Source of the DNA: DATKPE01 sp033854175
GTDB lineage: Bacteria > Bacteroidota > Ignavibacteria > UBA10030 > SZUA-254
Direction of reading: 5' to 3'
NCBI GenBank assembly: GCA_033854175.1
Contig: JAWOKN010000094.1
Location: 7,419 to 71,418, forward strand
Length of the DNA stretch: 64,000 bases
Shown: in pieces, positions 35,518 to 45,539 of the stretch
Position numbering within the stretch: the first letter of the stretch is position 1
How the letters are laid out: each line of letters begins with the position of its first letter
The notes under the pieces: generated by a model
Seen by the model: the letters and a program-made list of their open reading frames with translations, nothing else
The model's database searches: none
What the model was told of the DNA's origin: nothing
Translations under genes and position numbers: made by a program

Positions 35518-36255
35518 TCACCGGACGGGCTTCCATTGACGCGAAAACGAGCGCTTGAACAACATCGCCCAGATCCCGTTCATGAACCAGAGAACGAGAA
35601 TACGAAAATATCCGAATCGACGGTACCTGCGGGGGGATTCATAGACGTGCAGATCCCGGAGATAGGCGATCCTCCCGATCCGGCGCAACCGGACAAACAT
35701 CTCATAATCCTCCCCGGCTGCGAGAATTTCATTGTATCCGCCAACCCGTTCGAACACCTCGCGCCGCATAATATGGCACTCACCACGCCCCATTCCGATA
35801 CCGAGCACATTCAGCAGGTAGAAGTACTTGTTGAATATTGTGTGAAAAAATTTGTCGGCAAACCGCTCCTCATGGGGATAAATCAGCACATTGCACGTCA
35901 CGGCCACCACGTGATCATTCTCTATTGTGGCGATCACATGCCGGAAGAATGCATCGGTATCCGGCAACCGTACATCAGCGTTGAGGAAGACCAGAACCTC
36001 CCCCCGTGCGGATTTTGCGCCGTGGTTGCGGCCGATCGATATGTTTTCGGGCGCTCCGGGGAATCTTTCAACAACGACGTCAGCCCCCGTTCGGGCCAGA
36101 CAGACGGTCTTGTCGCTGCTTCCACCGTCACTGACGATGACCTCCACACAAAAATCACGGCGCATACGGTCCGTGAACTGGGCAAGCGTTTCGGATATCA
36201 GACCTTCTTCCTGAAGGGTAGGGATGATAATGCTGAACCGCGGGAATGTCTTCAA
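35518..36255 (-). CDS. Glycosyltransferase family 2 protein
   Basis: 245 residues beginning at a TTG (36255), preceded by AGAGG at 4-5 bases. The GT-A fold is clear: FSIIIPTLQEEGLI, VIVSDGGSSDKT, RNHGAKSARGEVLVFLNADV with the metal-binding DxD equivalent NAD, and the acceptor region GGYNEILAAGEDYEMFVRLR. The last 40 residues contain a weak hydrophobic stretch (FRILVLWFMNGIWAMLF) that may touch the membrane. It transfers a sugar to an unknown acceptor, possibly a polyprenyl or sterol-like lipid. The lipoprotein gene lies 61 bases upstream. Confidence 0.87.
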   Translation of the reverse strand: MKTFPRFSIIIPTLQEEGLISETLAQFTDRMRRDFCVEVIVSDGGSSDKTVCLARTGADVVVERFPGAPENISIGRNHGAKSARGEVLVFLNADVRLPDTDAFFRHVIATIENDHVVAVTCNVLIYPHEERFADKFFHTIFNKYFYLLNVLGIGMGRGECHIMRREVFERVGGYNEILAAGEDYEMFVRLRRIGRIAYLRDLHVYESPRRYRRFGYFRILVLWFMNGIWAMLFKRSFSRQWKPVR

Positions 36256-36316
36256 ACGACCTCTTGTGTCAAATCAAACGTGCAGGAACGCTTCCTCGTC
36301 CTCTGCGTGGATTCTC

Positions 36317-36967
36317 TTACCCGCCGCCACAACCCCCGGGCGGCGTGCAGTAGGGTCCGCCACAGCCCCGGCAGGCGGTCCCCACAAATGTGAATTCCAC
36401 CGGCTGCGCGGCCAGATACCCTATCTTGTTGTACACAAGCAACGAGGCCTCCACCACAAAGACCTCCGGATCGGAGCAGATGACGTGATAATTGCACACC
36501 CGCTTGAGCGTTGCAAAGGTGTAATCCATCTCACTGGGAAGATAGATGCTGTCATGACTCTTCAAATCCCAGTAGAGGTTGATCGAGAACTTTTGCCCCG
36601 GGACAAGAAGCATCTTTCCGTTCTGAATCAGAGAAGGATTCGTCAGATTCGATTCATTGATGTACAACGTCGTGTACCGCTGCGCCTTGCGCTTCCACCA
36701 TATCCTCACCGCCCCCTTGATCTGGACGCTGTCGTAAAAAACATCGGAGTAATTATTTTCCGCCTCGAGAATGAGATGGACTTTCTGAGATCCGGGAGGC
36801 GCAACCCGGATGCTCATCTGTTCGGCCAGGGTGACCGTCAGGGTCATCGGATCCTTGGGGAACTGGTGGACCGGGAGGGATTCCTCGCACGCCCAGTGCG
36901 GAAGAACAATGGCGAAAACCGTAACGAACGGCAGAAATCTGCCGACGAGAGGAATGCTACATTTCAT
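36317..36967 (-). CDS. Lipoprotein of unknown function following the TonB receptor
   Basis: 216 residues from the ATG at 36967, with GGGAG 7 bases before it; the start is inside the last codons of the TonB receptor gene (11-base overlap). The signal ends in a lipobox-like VLPHWAC, giving a lipid-modified cysteine near residue 20. The mature part is strand-rich and ends in an odd cysteine-glycine-proline tail (ACRGCGGPYCTPPGGCGGG). No family recognised. Coupling to the receptor suggests an outer-membrane partner, perhaps a surface substrate-binding lipoprotein. Confidence 0.75.
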   Translation of the reverse strand: MKCSIPLVGRFLPFVTVFAIVLPHWACEESLPVHQFPKDPMTLTVTLAEQMSIRVAPPGSQKVHLILEAENNYSDVFYDSVQIKGAVRIWWKRKAQRYTTLYINESNLTNPSLIQNGKMLLVPGQKFSINLYWDLKSHDSIYLPSEMDYTFATLKRVCNYHVICSDPEVFVVEASLLVYNKIGYLAAQPVEFTFVGTACRGCGGPYCTPPGGCGGG

Positions 36968-39479
36968 ACCGTACTCCCACCGAAACCCGCCGCGGGTCAT
37001 AGTATGCCGAGGGATCTCCGAGCTGACCGCCGATCCGCCCGTTTGCATCCGCCCACCGAGCATTCATCGTGTTGAAAAAATTCCTGATATCGGCGTAAAA
37101 CGCCAGGCTGATCATATCACTGATTTTGAACTTCTTCGTAAACTTCACGTTCAATGTGTTGTTCGAGGGCAATCGGGCATTGTTCGGAATGAACCCCCGC
37201 GTCGTGTCCAGCGCCGTATACCCGTCCTTTGTCGGGAAATATGTGTACGGCCGTCCGGAATTGTACGACCAGAGGGCGTTCATGGATATCTCCCACGGTA
37301 AAACGGCATCCACGGACACCTTCAGCGTATGGAGCTGATCCCAGCTCAGCGGATACGGCTGGTTGACCAGCGGGAAGCCCCACTGCTGGAGATTGATGTT
37401 CTGGTTGACATAATCACTCACACCTTCGGTCCGCATCAGTGAGTACGCGACGGAGTACGAGAACCTCTCTTCACGCTGGCGCGAGAGGACAAATTCGAGC
37501 CCTTCGGCATCGGCGAAGGCGTTGTTGACGTATTCGGCGTAGCCGTAATCCCCCGCCACACGCGATTCCGACGGGAGAAGCGTCTTCGAATCGATCTGAT
37601 CAATGAAATCCTTTTTGAAATACGTGAGGCTGAGGAGCGTCTTCTCATCCAGGCCGTACTTGACCCCGACCTCCCAGGCGTGCGTCCGCTCGGGTTTCAG
37701 ATCGGGATTCCCCACCAGTACGCTCACACCGTTCCGGAGCTGCTGGGGATTTGTCCCCGAATAAAGGTAATCGAACAGGGGAAACTGAAAATAATGGCCG
37801 TAGTTCATCACGAGCACCATGTTCCAGAGAAGCGGGAACGACAGACCCATCCGCGGGCTCAGCTGCTGTTTCAGGGAAGCCGGGACAAAACTCATCACCT
37901 GTGAACTGTACTGGCCCGATGCGCTGTCCGGCGTGACATATTCAACGACAGGACGCTCGCTCCGCGGATCCAGAAAATCCCAGCGGAATCCGAGGTTCAC
38001 GACCGCACCGTCGGCCTCGACTTCCAGTTTATCCTGAAGATAGACGCTCCCGCTCCGGGGAAGGTAATGATACGTCGAACTGTAATTCAACAGCGGCTGG
38101 TCGGGGAGAACCTTCCCGAAATAGGTTGTCTGGGGATCGTACTTGACCACATCAGAAAAGATGTTGTACTGATTGAATTCAAAACCGAATTTCAGGATGT
38201 TCCTGGGATTCGGCTGGATCACCAGGTCCCCCTTTGCGGTATAAATATTCTGCCTCGTATCCGACCAGTAGGCGAGGTCGCCCTGGGTGACGTATTCCAG
38301 GAAAAAATCGTACTGGTACGGGGTTAAGGGCATCATGTTCTTCGGCGTATCACCGATGCGGGAACGCAGGTAATACTCGCTCAACGTCAGCGAATAATGC
38401 ACAATGTCGGAGACCGTGTGGGAAAAGATGACCGAACTCCTGTCGGATATCTGACTCCTCGGAGGTAATCCGTTCAGATTAAACCGCCAGCTGTACTGGT
38501 AATCGCGCCAGTCGTGCACCGAATAGATGCTCTGGGCGGTGAGACGAATGCGGCCGTTGAGCGCGAAATCGATCTTCCCCAGGCCGCTCAGCTGTGTCGA
38601 GATGGGGGAGTTAAAAAATTTATCCATGTCCTGCCACCACCGCGTGTCGCTCAGCTGCAGGGTGTTTGCGGTGAAATAATGAACACGTTCCTTGACAATG
38701 GGACCGGAGAGGGTCAGTTCCGATTCGGTCAGATGATCCGTCTGCTGATCCCACGATCCGGCCACCCAGTCGTCTTTTTCGAGCCGCATCACGGCCGTAT
38801 TGTTGTCACCGCCCCGGCGGGTGACGATATTGATGACCCCCGAAAGGGCATTCCCGTATTCAGCCTCAAATCCACCAGACTCGATGGAGAATTCCGTAAT
38901 GGAACTTTTCGGCAGAGGTGTTCCGAGCCCGCCCCCCACCACATCCTGCATCGGTAATCCATCGACCATGTACACCACCTCGCTTGTCTTGCCACCCCTG
39001 ACATTCCCCTCCGCAGTGACACTCGGGAACAGCGTGATGATGTCCTGCACATTGCGGATGGGGAGATGGTCGACCTGGTTGGAATTAATGGAAAAATTTG
39101 TGCTCGTGACGTCCTTCTCGATCAGCGGCCTTTGGGCGGTCACCTCCATTTCACTCATCTGGACCGCGGTCTGGACAAGTTCAATGGATATTTTCGTCCT
39201 GAGATCTGCGTGGATCACCACCCCGCGGTAGAGAAGCGTCTGGTACCCGATGTTGGAAAAACGGATGTCGTAGTTTCCCGCAGGAAGATTGTTGATCTGA
39301 AAATACCCGTTGTTGTCGGTCGACGACCCCTGCGATGTCCCGACAATCGTCACCGATACCCCGACGAGGGGCTCTTTATTGTCCTTATCGACGACCCTCC
39401 CCTCGAGGATACCCACCGTACCGGCGTAGGTCTGGGCCGCAAGAGCCAGGAACAGACAGACAAACAGGACCAACCGCAT
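36957..39479 (-). CDS. TonB-dependent outer-membrane receptor
   Basis: 840 residues. A signal peptide (MRLVLFVCLFLALAAQTYAG) is followed by a carboxypeptidase regulatory-like domain at about 24-105 (EGRVVDKDNKEPLVGVSVTI), a plug with the IRNVQDIITLFPSV and YMVDGLPMQDV segments, and a 22-strand barrel ending VSVGVRYEM. It imports an unknown ligand using proton-motive force through TonB/ExbBD, none of which is here. It follows lysS by 2 bases and is coupled to a lipoprotein. It is closer to the single-gene receptors of Ignavibacteria than to a SusC/SusD pair because no SusD is present. Confidence 0.9.
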   Translation of the reverse strand: MRLVLFVCLFLALAAQTYAGTVGILEGRVVDKDNKEPLVGVSVTIVGTSQGSSTDNNGYFQINNLPAGNYDIRFSNIGYQTLLYRGVVIHADLRTKISIELVQTAVQMSEMEVTAQRPLIEKDVTSTNFSINSNQVDHLPIRNVQDIITLFPSVTAEGNVRGGKTSEVVYMVDGLPMQDVVGGGLGTPLPKSSITEFSIESGGFEAEYGNALSGVINIVTRRGGDNNTAVMRLEKDDWVAGSWDQQTDHLTESELTLSGPIVKERVHYFTANTLQLSDTRWWQDMDKFFNSPISTQLSGLGKIDFALNGRIRLTAQSIYSVHDWRDYQYSWRFNLNGLPPRSQISDRSSVIFSHTVSDIVHYSLTLSEYYLRSRIGDTPKNMMPLTPYQYDFFLEYVTQGDLAYWSDTRQNIYTAKGDLVIQPNPRNILKFGFEFNQYNIFSDVVKYDPQTTYFGKVLPDQPLLNYSSTYHYLPRSGSVYLQDKLEVEADGAVVNLGFRWDFLDPRSERPVVEYVTPDSASGQYSSQVMSFVPASLKQQLSPRMGLSFPLLWNMVLVMNYGHYFQFPLFDYLYSGTNPQQLRNGVSVLVGNPDLKPERTHAWEVGVKYGLDEKTLLSLTYFKKDFIDQIDSKTLLPSESRVAGDYGYAEYVNNAFADAEGLEFVLSRQREERFSYSVAYSLMRTEGVSDYVNQNINLQQWGFPLVNQPYPLSWDQLHTLKVSVDAVLPWEISMNALWSYNSGRPYTYFPTKDGYTALDTTRGFIPNNARLPSNNTLNVKFTKKFKISDMISLAFYADIRNFFNTMNARWADANGRIGGQLGDPSAYYDPRRVSVGVRYEM

Positions 39480-39481
39480 TG

Positions 39482-41023
39482 TTACTCTTCAGGTTTCATT
39501 TGTGGGAAAAAGATGACATCGCGTATGGAATCCTGGTTTGTCAGCAGCATTGCCAGGCGGTCGATACCAACACCGAGTCCGGCCGTGGGAGGCATACCAT
39601 ACTCGAGCGCACGTAAAAAATCCTCATCAAGCACCTGGGCTTCTTCATCACCCCGTGCCCGCAATTTCATCTGTTCCTCGAACCGCTGACGCTGGTCGAG
39701 GGGATCGTTGAGTTCACTGAAGGCATTGCATAATTCCTTGCCGTTGGCGATCACTTCAAAGCGCTCAACCAGGCCGGGTTCACTCCGGTGCTGTTTGGCC
39801 AGGGGCGACATATCCACAGGATAATCGAGGATGAATGTCGGATTCTGCAGGCGGGGTTCCACGCATTCACTGAAAATTTCATCGATGATCGCCCCGCTGC
39901 CCGCACCGGGTTCAACGTCGATCTGAAGCTTCTTCGCAGCGCTTCTCAGCTCCTGCTCGGATGTTCCCCGCAGCTGAAGGCCTGTGAATTCAGCGATCGC
40001 ATCGAACATCGTCAGCCGTTTCCAGGGGGGAGAAAAGTCGATCACGCCCGCGCCGCCCGTGATCTTCAGTGTTCCGGCAACCTCCGACGCCACAGCGGTG
40101 AGGAGCTCTTCGACAAGATCCATCATCCAGAGATAATCCTGATAGGCGACGTACAATTCCAGCATCGTAAATTCGGGATTGTGGGTCTTATCCATCCCTT
40201 CATTCCGGAAATCCTTCGCGAATTCATAGACACCATCGAACCCCCCCACGATCAACCGTTTGAGATACAACTCATCGGCAATGCGCAGATACAGATCGGT
40301 GTCGAGAGCGTTGTGATGGGTAATGAACGGCCGGGCGGAAGCACCGCCGTAGATCGGCTGAAGGATGGGCGTTTCTACCTCAAGATAACCACGCGAGTCA
40401 AAGAACTTCCTCATGGAGGATATGATCTGCGCCCGCTTGAGGAAAACCTCCTTGATGCCGGAGTTTACCGCCAGATCAACATACCGCTGCCGGTACCGGA
40501 GCTCTTTATCCGCGAACGGATCGTAGACGGTTTTATTCCCGTTCTCATCCAGCTTCTCCTTCACAATCGGAAGCGGGCGGAGCGACTTCGTCAACAGCTC
40601 ATACTGCGTCGTGTGGACGGAAATTTCACCCATTTTTGTCCGGAAGAGAAAGCCCTCCACCCCGATGATGTCGCCGATGTCGAGAAGTTTGAACGCGTCA
40701 TATCGCCCGCCCAGATCGTCGCGTCGCAGATAGACCTGAATCCTCCCCCTGGAATCCTGGATGTGGCAGAACGTTGCCTTCCCCATCCGCCTGATCGACA
40801 TGATCCTGCCTGCGATGCGGACTGTTTTCCTCGGCGCATGGTCATCGAACGACGCGATGCTGTCGGAAGAATAGTCTGTGCGGTCGAATTTATAGGGATA
40901 GGGATTAATGGAAAGCCGGCGGAGCTGTTCCAGCTCTTCCCGCCGACGCAGCATCAACTCGTTTAACTCTTCATGATAACTTTTTTCGACCGGTGTCGGG
41001 TGTTTATCGTCAACTGGTGCCAA
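39482..41023 (-). CDS. lysS: Lysyl-tRNA synthetase, class II
   Basis: Charges tRNA-Lys. An OB-fold anticodon-binding domain (VRIAGRIMSIRRMGKATF) is followed by the class II core with motif 2 AKDFRNEGMDKTHNPEF and motif 3 GLGVGIDRLAML. I place the start at the TTG at 41023 (514 residues), with GGA 5 bases before it. The reason is that a good promoter (-10 at 41065-41070) would start transcription near 41058, after the in-frame ATG at 41062 and the TTG at 41083. An annotation using the ATG at 41062 would give 527 residues. Confidence 0.92.
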   Translation of the reverse strand: MAPVDDKHPTPVEKSYHEELNELMLRRREELEQLRRLSINPYPYKFDRTDYSSDSIASFDDHAPRKTVRIAGRIMSIRRMGKATFCHIQDSRGRIQVYLRRDDLGGRYDAFKLLDIGDIIGVEGFLFRTKMGEISVHTTQYELLTKSLRPLPIVKEKLDENGNKTVYDPFADKELRYRQRYVDLAVNSGIKEVFLKRAQIISSMRKFFDSRGYLEVETPILQPIYGGASARPFITHHNALDTDLYLRIADELYLKRLIVGGFDGVYEFAKDFRNEGMDKTHNPEFTMLELYVAYQDYLWMMDLVEELLTAVASEVAGTLKITGGAGVIDFSPPWKRLTMFDAIAEFTGLQLRGTSEQELRSAAKKLQIDVEPGAGSGAIIDEIFSECVEPRLQNPTFILDYPVDMSPLAKQHRSEPGLVERFEVIANGKELCNAFSELNDPLDQRQRFEEQMKLRARGDEEAQVLDEDFLRALEYGMPPTAGLGVGIDRLAMLLTNQDSIRDVIFFPQMKPEE

Positions 41024-41064
41024 GGTTTTCCGGGGTATCGTAACGTGAATTGAGAATGTCATGG

Positions 41065-41093
41065 AGTATACCAAAATCGCCAAAAAGAAGCAA
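41065..41093 (-). promoter_or_regulatory. Promoter of lysS
   Basis: On minus, TTGCTT (41088-41093), a 17-bp spacer, and TATACT (41065-41070). Start of transcription near 41058. Confidence 0.55.
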
Positions 41094-41121
41094 GAATTTC
41101 ATGCCTGCCCCGCCGCGGGCG

Positions 41122-43251
41122 TCACCGGATCAGGAGCATTTTTCTTGATTCCCGGAAGGTTCCGGCCCGCAGGAGGCAGATGTACACTCCGCTTGCCCGC
41201 CGAGATGCATCCCATGAGACATGATACGACCCCGCCTGCTGTTGCCCGTCAACGAGCGTGGCGATTTTTTCTCCGAGGAGGTTATAGATTTCAAGCCTGA
41301 CGAATTCCCGCATCGGAACTGCATACTCAATTTCCGTCGATGGATTGAAAGGGTTCGGGTAATTTTGTCCGAGTGAAAACCGTTCGGGAAGCCGCCGATC
41401 CGGTGATACGGACAACCTCAGCGCGGTTGCCGTCTGCTGCAGGCTGCGGTAAATTCCCCCGCGATAGGTCCCCGCGTACGAGAATCCCGCCTGTGACTGA
41501 AACAGCGTGAGAACAAACTGCTGCGTCAGGCCAATGTTGGTTGTCGGTATCCAGGAATATCCATCGTCCGATGAAAGAAAGACGCCATGATAGGTTCCCG
41601 CGTAGACAAGCGCCGAATCAGCATTCTCGAGCGCATAACAGTAACTGTCGTCAACGTACCGGTATTGCCAGCTTCCACCCATATCCGTGGAAACAAAGAT
41701 TCCCCCGTAAACGCCGACCATGAGCTTCCCCGACGGGGTCGTTTCGACGGTCTGAATGTCGTCCCGTACCAGTCCTTTACTGAGCCAGTGCGCTCCAGAG
41801 TCGGTCGAAAGATAGACTCCGTCGCCTGCGGTGGCTGCCAGAACCATATCGCCGGCGGTCGCAGTCATAAAGTAGACCTTCGAAGACGCAAGACCCGCAG
41901 CTGACCAGTCCACACCGCCATCAGTGGACCGGTAGATGCCGAAATTTGTTCCGGCAAGAAGAGTGCCGTTGCCCAGCCGCACAAGCGCATACGCCGCACC
42001 GGGAAAGAGTGAATCGCTCACCATGGTCCAGTTCAACCCCATGTCGGTCGAGACCGCTACACCGCAATTTGTTCCCGCGTAGATGAGACCCGGCCCACGC
42101 GCAAATGCATAGACATAACCACACTGGTCCGTCCCGGACGCAATGACCCAGCTCGTCCCCCCGAACACCGACCGGAATATACCACCGCCGAGTGTTCCGC
42201 AGACAATATCGCCCGAATCGGTCTCGGTTATGGCAAACACATCCTTGCCGCGGACTTCCCCCCCTCCCCACAGATGGCCTTCGTCAACCGAACGCACCAT
42301 CCCTGCGGTTTCGCCTGAAGCCAGAATCGTCGTCGGCGGAACCGCAACGAGCATTTGATAGGGCTGAACGCTGTTTGTTTTCATTTCCCACGTGTTGGTG
42401 GAATCGATGAACAGGTACACATTCCCGTCGGCAAGGGCGAATATTTTCCCCGAATTGTCCTGGACGATCGAGCTGATCTGGTGATTGTCCAGCCCCAGCC
42501 CCCGCCAGCTCCGCCCGCTGTCGGCCGAAAGAAAAACCCCTCCCGAGATATTCACGTTCGGATTGGGGCTGGCGGCCGCAATGATCCGGCCCCTGAGGGA
42601 ACCGCAGACTGCCGTCACGGCGTAATTATCCAGCGCCATATACCATGTCATGCCGGCGTCCTGGGAAATAAAGACTCCCGGCAATCCCATACTCGTTACC
42701 GAATCGGCACCGACGATAAAATTGTCATCGTCATCGATCACGACGGCGTTCCTGATATGCCTTCCGAAAAATCCACCGGTCGGAAAAGGGAGATTCTGAT
42801 TTACGACATACCAGCCGAAGGAATCATGCCGCTGGAGGCTCTGGAACGCGATCCCGAAGACGATGCCTGCCCGGTCGATCACGATATTGTCAAAATCGAA
42901 GCTACTCAGAAAAATCCGCGTCCAGTCATTGGGGCTGTTATTCCAGGTGAAGATGAAATACGGCAGCGTCGACGCTGAATAGGTGAGTGCAACAACGACA
43001 TGACTGCCGTTTGCCGATACGTTCGTCAGGGGTGTCGATGACGGGTATGCCAGTATTTCCGACCAGCTCACGCCAGCATCGGTCGACCAGTTGAGCACCC
43101 CCCTGCCGTTGGTCGCAAACAGCGTGTCCCCCCCGCCTGAGAGGAGCGTCTGAAAACCCTGCGGACCGGAGATATCCTGCCACGTGGGCGATGTCTGGGC
43201 ACTCAGGAGCGCAGGGAGTATCCATAATCCGATTGTCAACAAGAATTTCAT
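41122..43251 (-). CDS. Secreted beta-propeller protein with type IX sorting domain
   Basis: 709 residues with signal peptide (MKFLLTIGLWILPALLSAQ). The body repeats strand sets with an Asp/Ser-x-G-x-x-W theme (STDAGVSWSE, SQDAGMTWYM, SADSGRSWRG, STDGGVDWSA, STDMGGSWQY), as in YCF48/sialidase-like propellers. The last 85 residues form a T9SS type A sorting domain with NYPNPFNPSTEIEYAVP, LEIYNLLGEKIATLV and GVYICLLRAGTF. It is therefore exported through the type IX system and fixed at or released from the surface. The ligand is unknown. Confidence 0.88.
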   Translation of the reverse strand: MKFLLTIGLWILPALLSAQTSPTWQDISGPQGFQTLLSGGGDTLFATNGRGVLNWSTDAGVSWSEILAYPSSTPLTNVSANGSHVVVALTYSASTLPYFIFTWNNSPNDWTRIFLSSFDFDNIVIDRAGIVFGIAFQSLQRHDSFGWYVVNQNLPFPTGGFFGRHIRNAVVIDDDDNFIVGADSVTSMGLPGVFISQDAGMTWYMALDNYAVTAVCGSLRGRIIAAASPNPNVNISGGVFLSADSGRSWRGLGLDNHQISSIVQDNSGKIFALADGNVYLFIDSTNTWEMKTNSVQPYQMLVAVPPTTILASGETAGMVRSVDEGHLWGGGEVRGKDVFAITETDSGDIVCGTLGGGIFRSVFGGTSWVIASGTDQCGYVYAFARGPGLIYAGTNCGVAVSTDMGLNWTMVSDSLFPGAAYALVRLGNGTLLAGTNFGIYRSTDGGVDWSAAGLASSKVYFMTATAGDMVLAATAGDGVYLSTDSGAHWLSKGLVRDDIQTVETTPSGKLMVGVYGGIFVSTDMGGSWQYRYVDDSYCYALENADSALVYAGTYHGVFLSSDDGYSWIPTTNIGLTQQFVLTLFQSQAGFSYAGTYRGGIYRSLQQTATALRLSVSPDRRLPERFSLGQNYPNPFNPSTEIEYAVPMREFVRLEIYNLLGEKIATLVDGQQQAGSYHVSWDASRRASGVYICLLRAGTFRESRKMLLIR

Positions 43252-43295
43252 TTTTCACCTTTTATCATATCGTGAGACGAGTACACTTGCGGTGA

Positions 43296-45509
43296 TTATA
43301 ATTTCTCCAGGAGAAAGTTCGTCATGGTCATGTAATACTGGAGCCGCTGGCGGATCCCGTGCTTGCTTCCCGGATAGATTGCAGTTTCAAACAGTTTGTT
43401 TTCATTGACCAGCTCGTCGATCATGGAAATGGAATTTTCCATGTGGACATTGTCATCATCCGTACCGTGAACAATCAGAAGATTGCCCCTGAGGTTTTTC
43501 GCGTACGTCAGGGGCGCGCTTTCCTGGTAACCGTCGGGGTTCTCCGCGGGGGTCAACATGTACCGTTCCGTGTAGATCGAGTCGTAAAATTTCCAATGGG
43601 TGACGGACGAGGAGGCGATTGCGGCCTTGAAGACGTCGTTTCCCAGGAGGATCGACATGAGCGACATATAACCTCCGTAACTCCCCCCGAGAATGCCGAT
43701 CCGGGAGGCGTCAACAAACGGCAATGATCCGAGGTATTTTGCACACTCGATCTGATCATGCGTCTCCCATTTTCCGAGATGTTTGTACGTTACGGTTTTA
43801 AAATCCCGCCCCCGAGCCCCCGTTCCTCTGTTGTCGACGCATGCAATGATATACCCGTGCTGCGCAAGAAGCTGATACCAGAGATACCGCACCCCGCCCC
43901 AGCCGTTGAGAACCTCCTGCGAACCAGGGCCGCCATAGACGTTCATGACGACAGGGTACTTTTTTGAGGGATCGAAATTGGTCGGTTTGATCATCCACGC
44001 GTTCAGCTCAACGCCGTCGCTCGTTTTGAACGTAAAAAAGGTCTTACGGCTGAGCGTGTAATCATCCAGTGCCCTGATGTGGCCGTCGTTCAAAACCCTG
44101 ATCAGGGAACCATCGCCTCTCCGGAGGCTTGTGGTTTTCGGGGTATTGGCGTCCGAGAACGAGTGGAGAAACACGGCGCAGTCGGGTGAAAAATTCCCGT
44201 CGCTTATCCCCTCGCCTTTTGTCATCCGCCTGAATCCTCCGCCCCCAAAGCCCACCTCGTAGATTTCCCGGTTGATGGGGGATGTGACACCGGCCGTAAA
44301 ATAGATCTTCTCCGAACGCTCATCCACGGCAAGAATGTGGTCGACATCCCAGTGCCCCTCGGTGAGCTGACGGATAAGCGTGCCGTTCATATCGTAGAGA
44401 TAGAGATGATAGAAGCCATCCCGCTCCGACGACCAGATGAACCTGTCGGATTTCTTTAAAAACCTCAGGTCATCGGTCACATCAATCCACGTCGGGGAGG
44501 TCTCGGTCAGGAGAACACGCGCCTTGCCGGTCTCCGGATCAACAAGGGTCAGGTCCAGCCTGTTCTGATGGCGGTTCAGCCGCTCGACACACAGCTGATG
44601 CGAGTTACCAGCCCAGAGGATCCGCGGTATGTAGGTGTCCTGCGAAGAATCAAGAGGGGCGCCGATGTCCGCCCATACATTTTTTCCGTCGGAGAGGTTC
44701 AGGATACCGATTCTGACGATCGCATTGGGATCGCCGGCAAGGGGATACCGTGTCCTGATCACCTCCTGATGGAGGGGTTTGAAATTCACGACGGGAAACT
44801 CCGGCTCCCTGTTCTCGTCGATCTGCCAGTAGGCGATGTACCTGCCGTCCGGTGACCACTGCCAGCCGTCAATGATTCCGAATTCTTCCTCATAGACCCA
44901 GTCGAAATGACCGTTGAGGAGATGCGCGGAGCCGTCGTTTGTCAGCTGGGTCTCTTTTCCGTCCTCGAGCCTCTGGATGACAATGTTGTTCGCCCTCACG
45001 AAACCTATCATTTTGCTGTCGGGGGAAAATTTCACGTTCATCTGCTCCTCCTCCGAATTCGTCAGCTGTTTGAAGCTGCGGGCGTCGAGGTCATAGAGAT
45101 AAAAATTTCCGCCCGTTTTCATCCGGCGAGCGGTGAGCTCACCCGTGAAGAGAATTTTTTTACCGTCGGGGGATAGAACATAATTACCGACCGGCAAAGG
45201 CTCCCCCCCCTTCTTCAACACGAGATCGCTCCCGTCAACGAACCTCGTCCCTTTTCCGGATGCCACATCGTATCTCCAGATGCTGGTGACGTGCGTGCCC
45301 GTGTCGGTCTCGAGACATGTGTAGGACTTGCCGCCGTCGTACCACTCAAATCTCCGGATATCCCCCTCGGAGAATTTTTCGCCCGCAAAAAGATCCTCAA
45401 GCGTAAATTCCCTCGTTCGCTGCTGCCCGTACCCGGACTGCAGGGCAACAAGGAGCAGCACCGACAGCCAGAACGCCGGTACAAAATTCTTGTGAAAACC
45501 CTTCTTCAT
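43296..45509 (-). CDS. S9 family peptidase, dipeptidyl-peptidase IV type
   Basis: 737 residues from the ATG at 45509, which has AAGGA 7 bases before it. A signal peptide is followed by an eight-blade DPP4 propeller (about 60-470; YEEEFGIIDGWQWSPDG) and an alpha/beta hydrolase domain. Catalytic serine is in GGSYGGYMS, aspartate in HGTDDDNVH and histidine in GSKHGIRQ. The YEEEF/DWVYEEE glutamates bind the substrate amino terminus. It removes Xaa-Pro dipeptides from peptides in the periplasm or outside. It is followed by an M14 peptidase gene 30 bases upstream on the same strand. Confidence 0.92.
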   Translation of the reverse strand: MKKGFHKNFVPAFWLSVLLLVALQSGYGQQRTREFTLEDLFAGEKFSEGDIRRFEWYDGGKSYTCLETDTGTHVTSIWRYDVASGKGTRFVDGSDLVLKKGGEPLPVGNYVLSPDGKKILFTGELTARRMKTGGNFYLYDLDARSFKQLTNSEEEQMNVKFSPDSKMIGFVRANNIVIQRLEDGKETQLTNDGSAHLLNGHFDWVYEEEFGIIDGWQWSPDGRYIAYWQIDENREPEFPVVNFKPLHQEVIRTRYPLAGDPNAIVRIGILNLSDGKNVWADIGAPLDSSQDTYIPRILWAGNSHQLCVERLNRHQNRLDLTLVDPETGKARVLLTETSPTWIDVTDDLRFLKKSDRFIWSSERDGFYHLYLYDMNGTLIRQLTEGHWDVDHILAVDERSEKIYFTAGVTSPINREIYEVGFGGGGFRRMTKGEGISDGNFSPDCAVFLHSFSDANTPKTTSLRRGDGSLIRVLNDGHIRALDDYTLSRKTFFTFKTSDGVELNAWMIKPTNFDPSKKYPVVMNVYGGPGSQEVLNGWGGVRYLWYQLLAQHGYIIACVDNRGTGARGRDFKTVTYKHLGKWETHDQIECAKYLGSLPFVDASRIGILGGSYGGYMSLMSILLGNDVFKAAIASSSVTHWKFYDSIYTERYMLTPAENPDGYQESAPLTYAKNLRGNLLIVHGTDDDNVHMENSISMIDELVNENKLFETAIYPGSKHGIRQRLQYYMTMTNFLLEKL

Positions 45510-45539
45510 GAACAATCCTTTCGCGAAATGTGGAACCCG

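Noticed and set aside
39788..40966. A 392-residue open frame antisense to lysS
   Set aside because: It is inside lysS, with biased composition and no motif.
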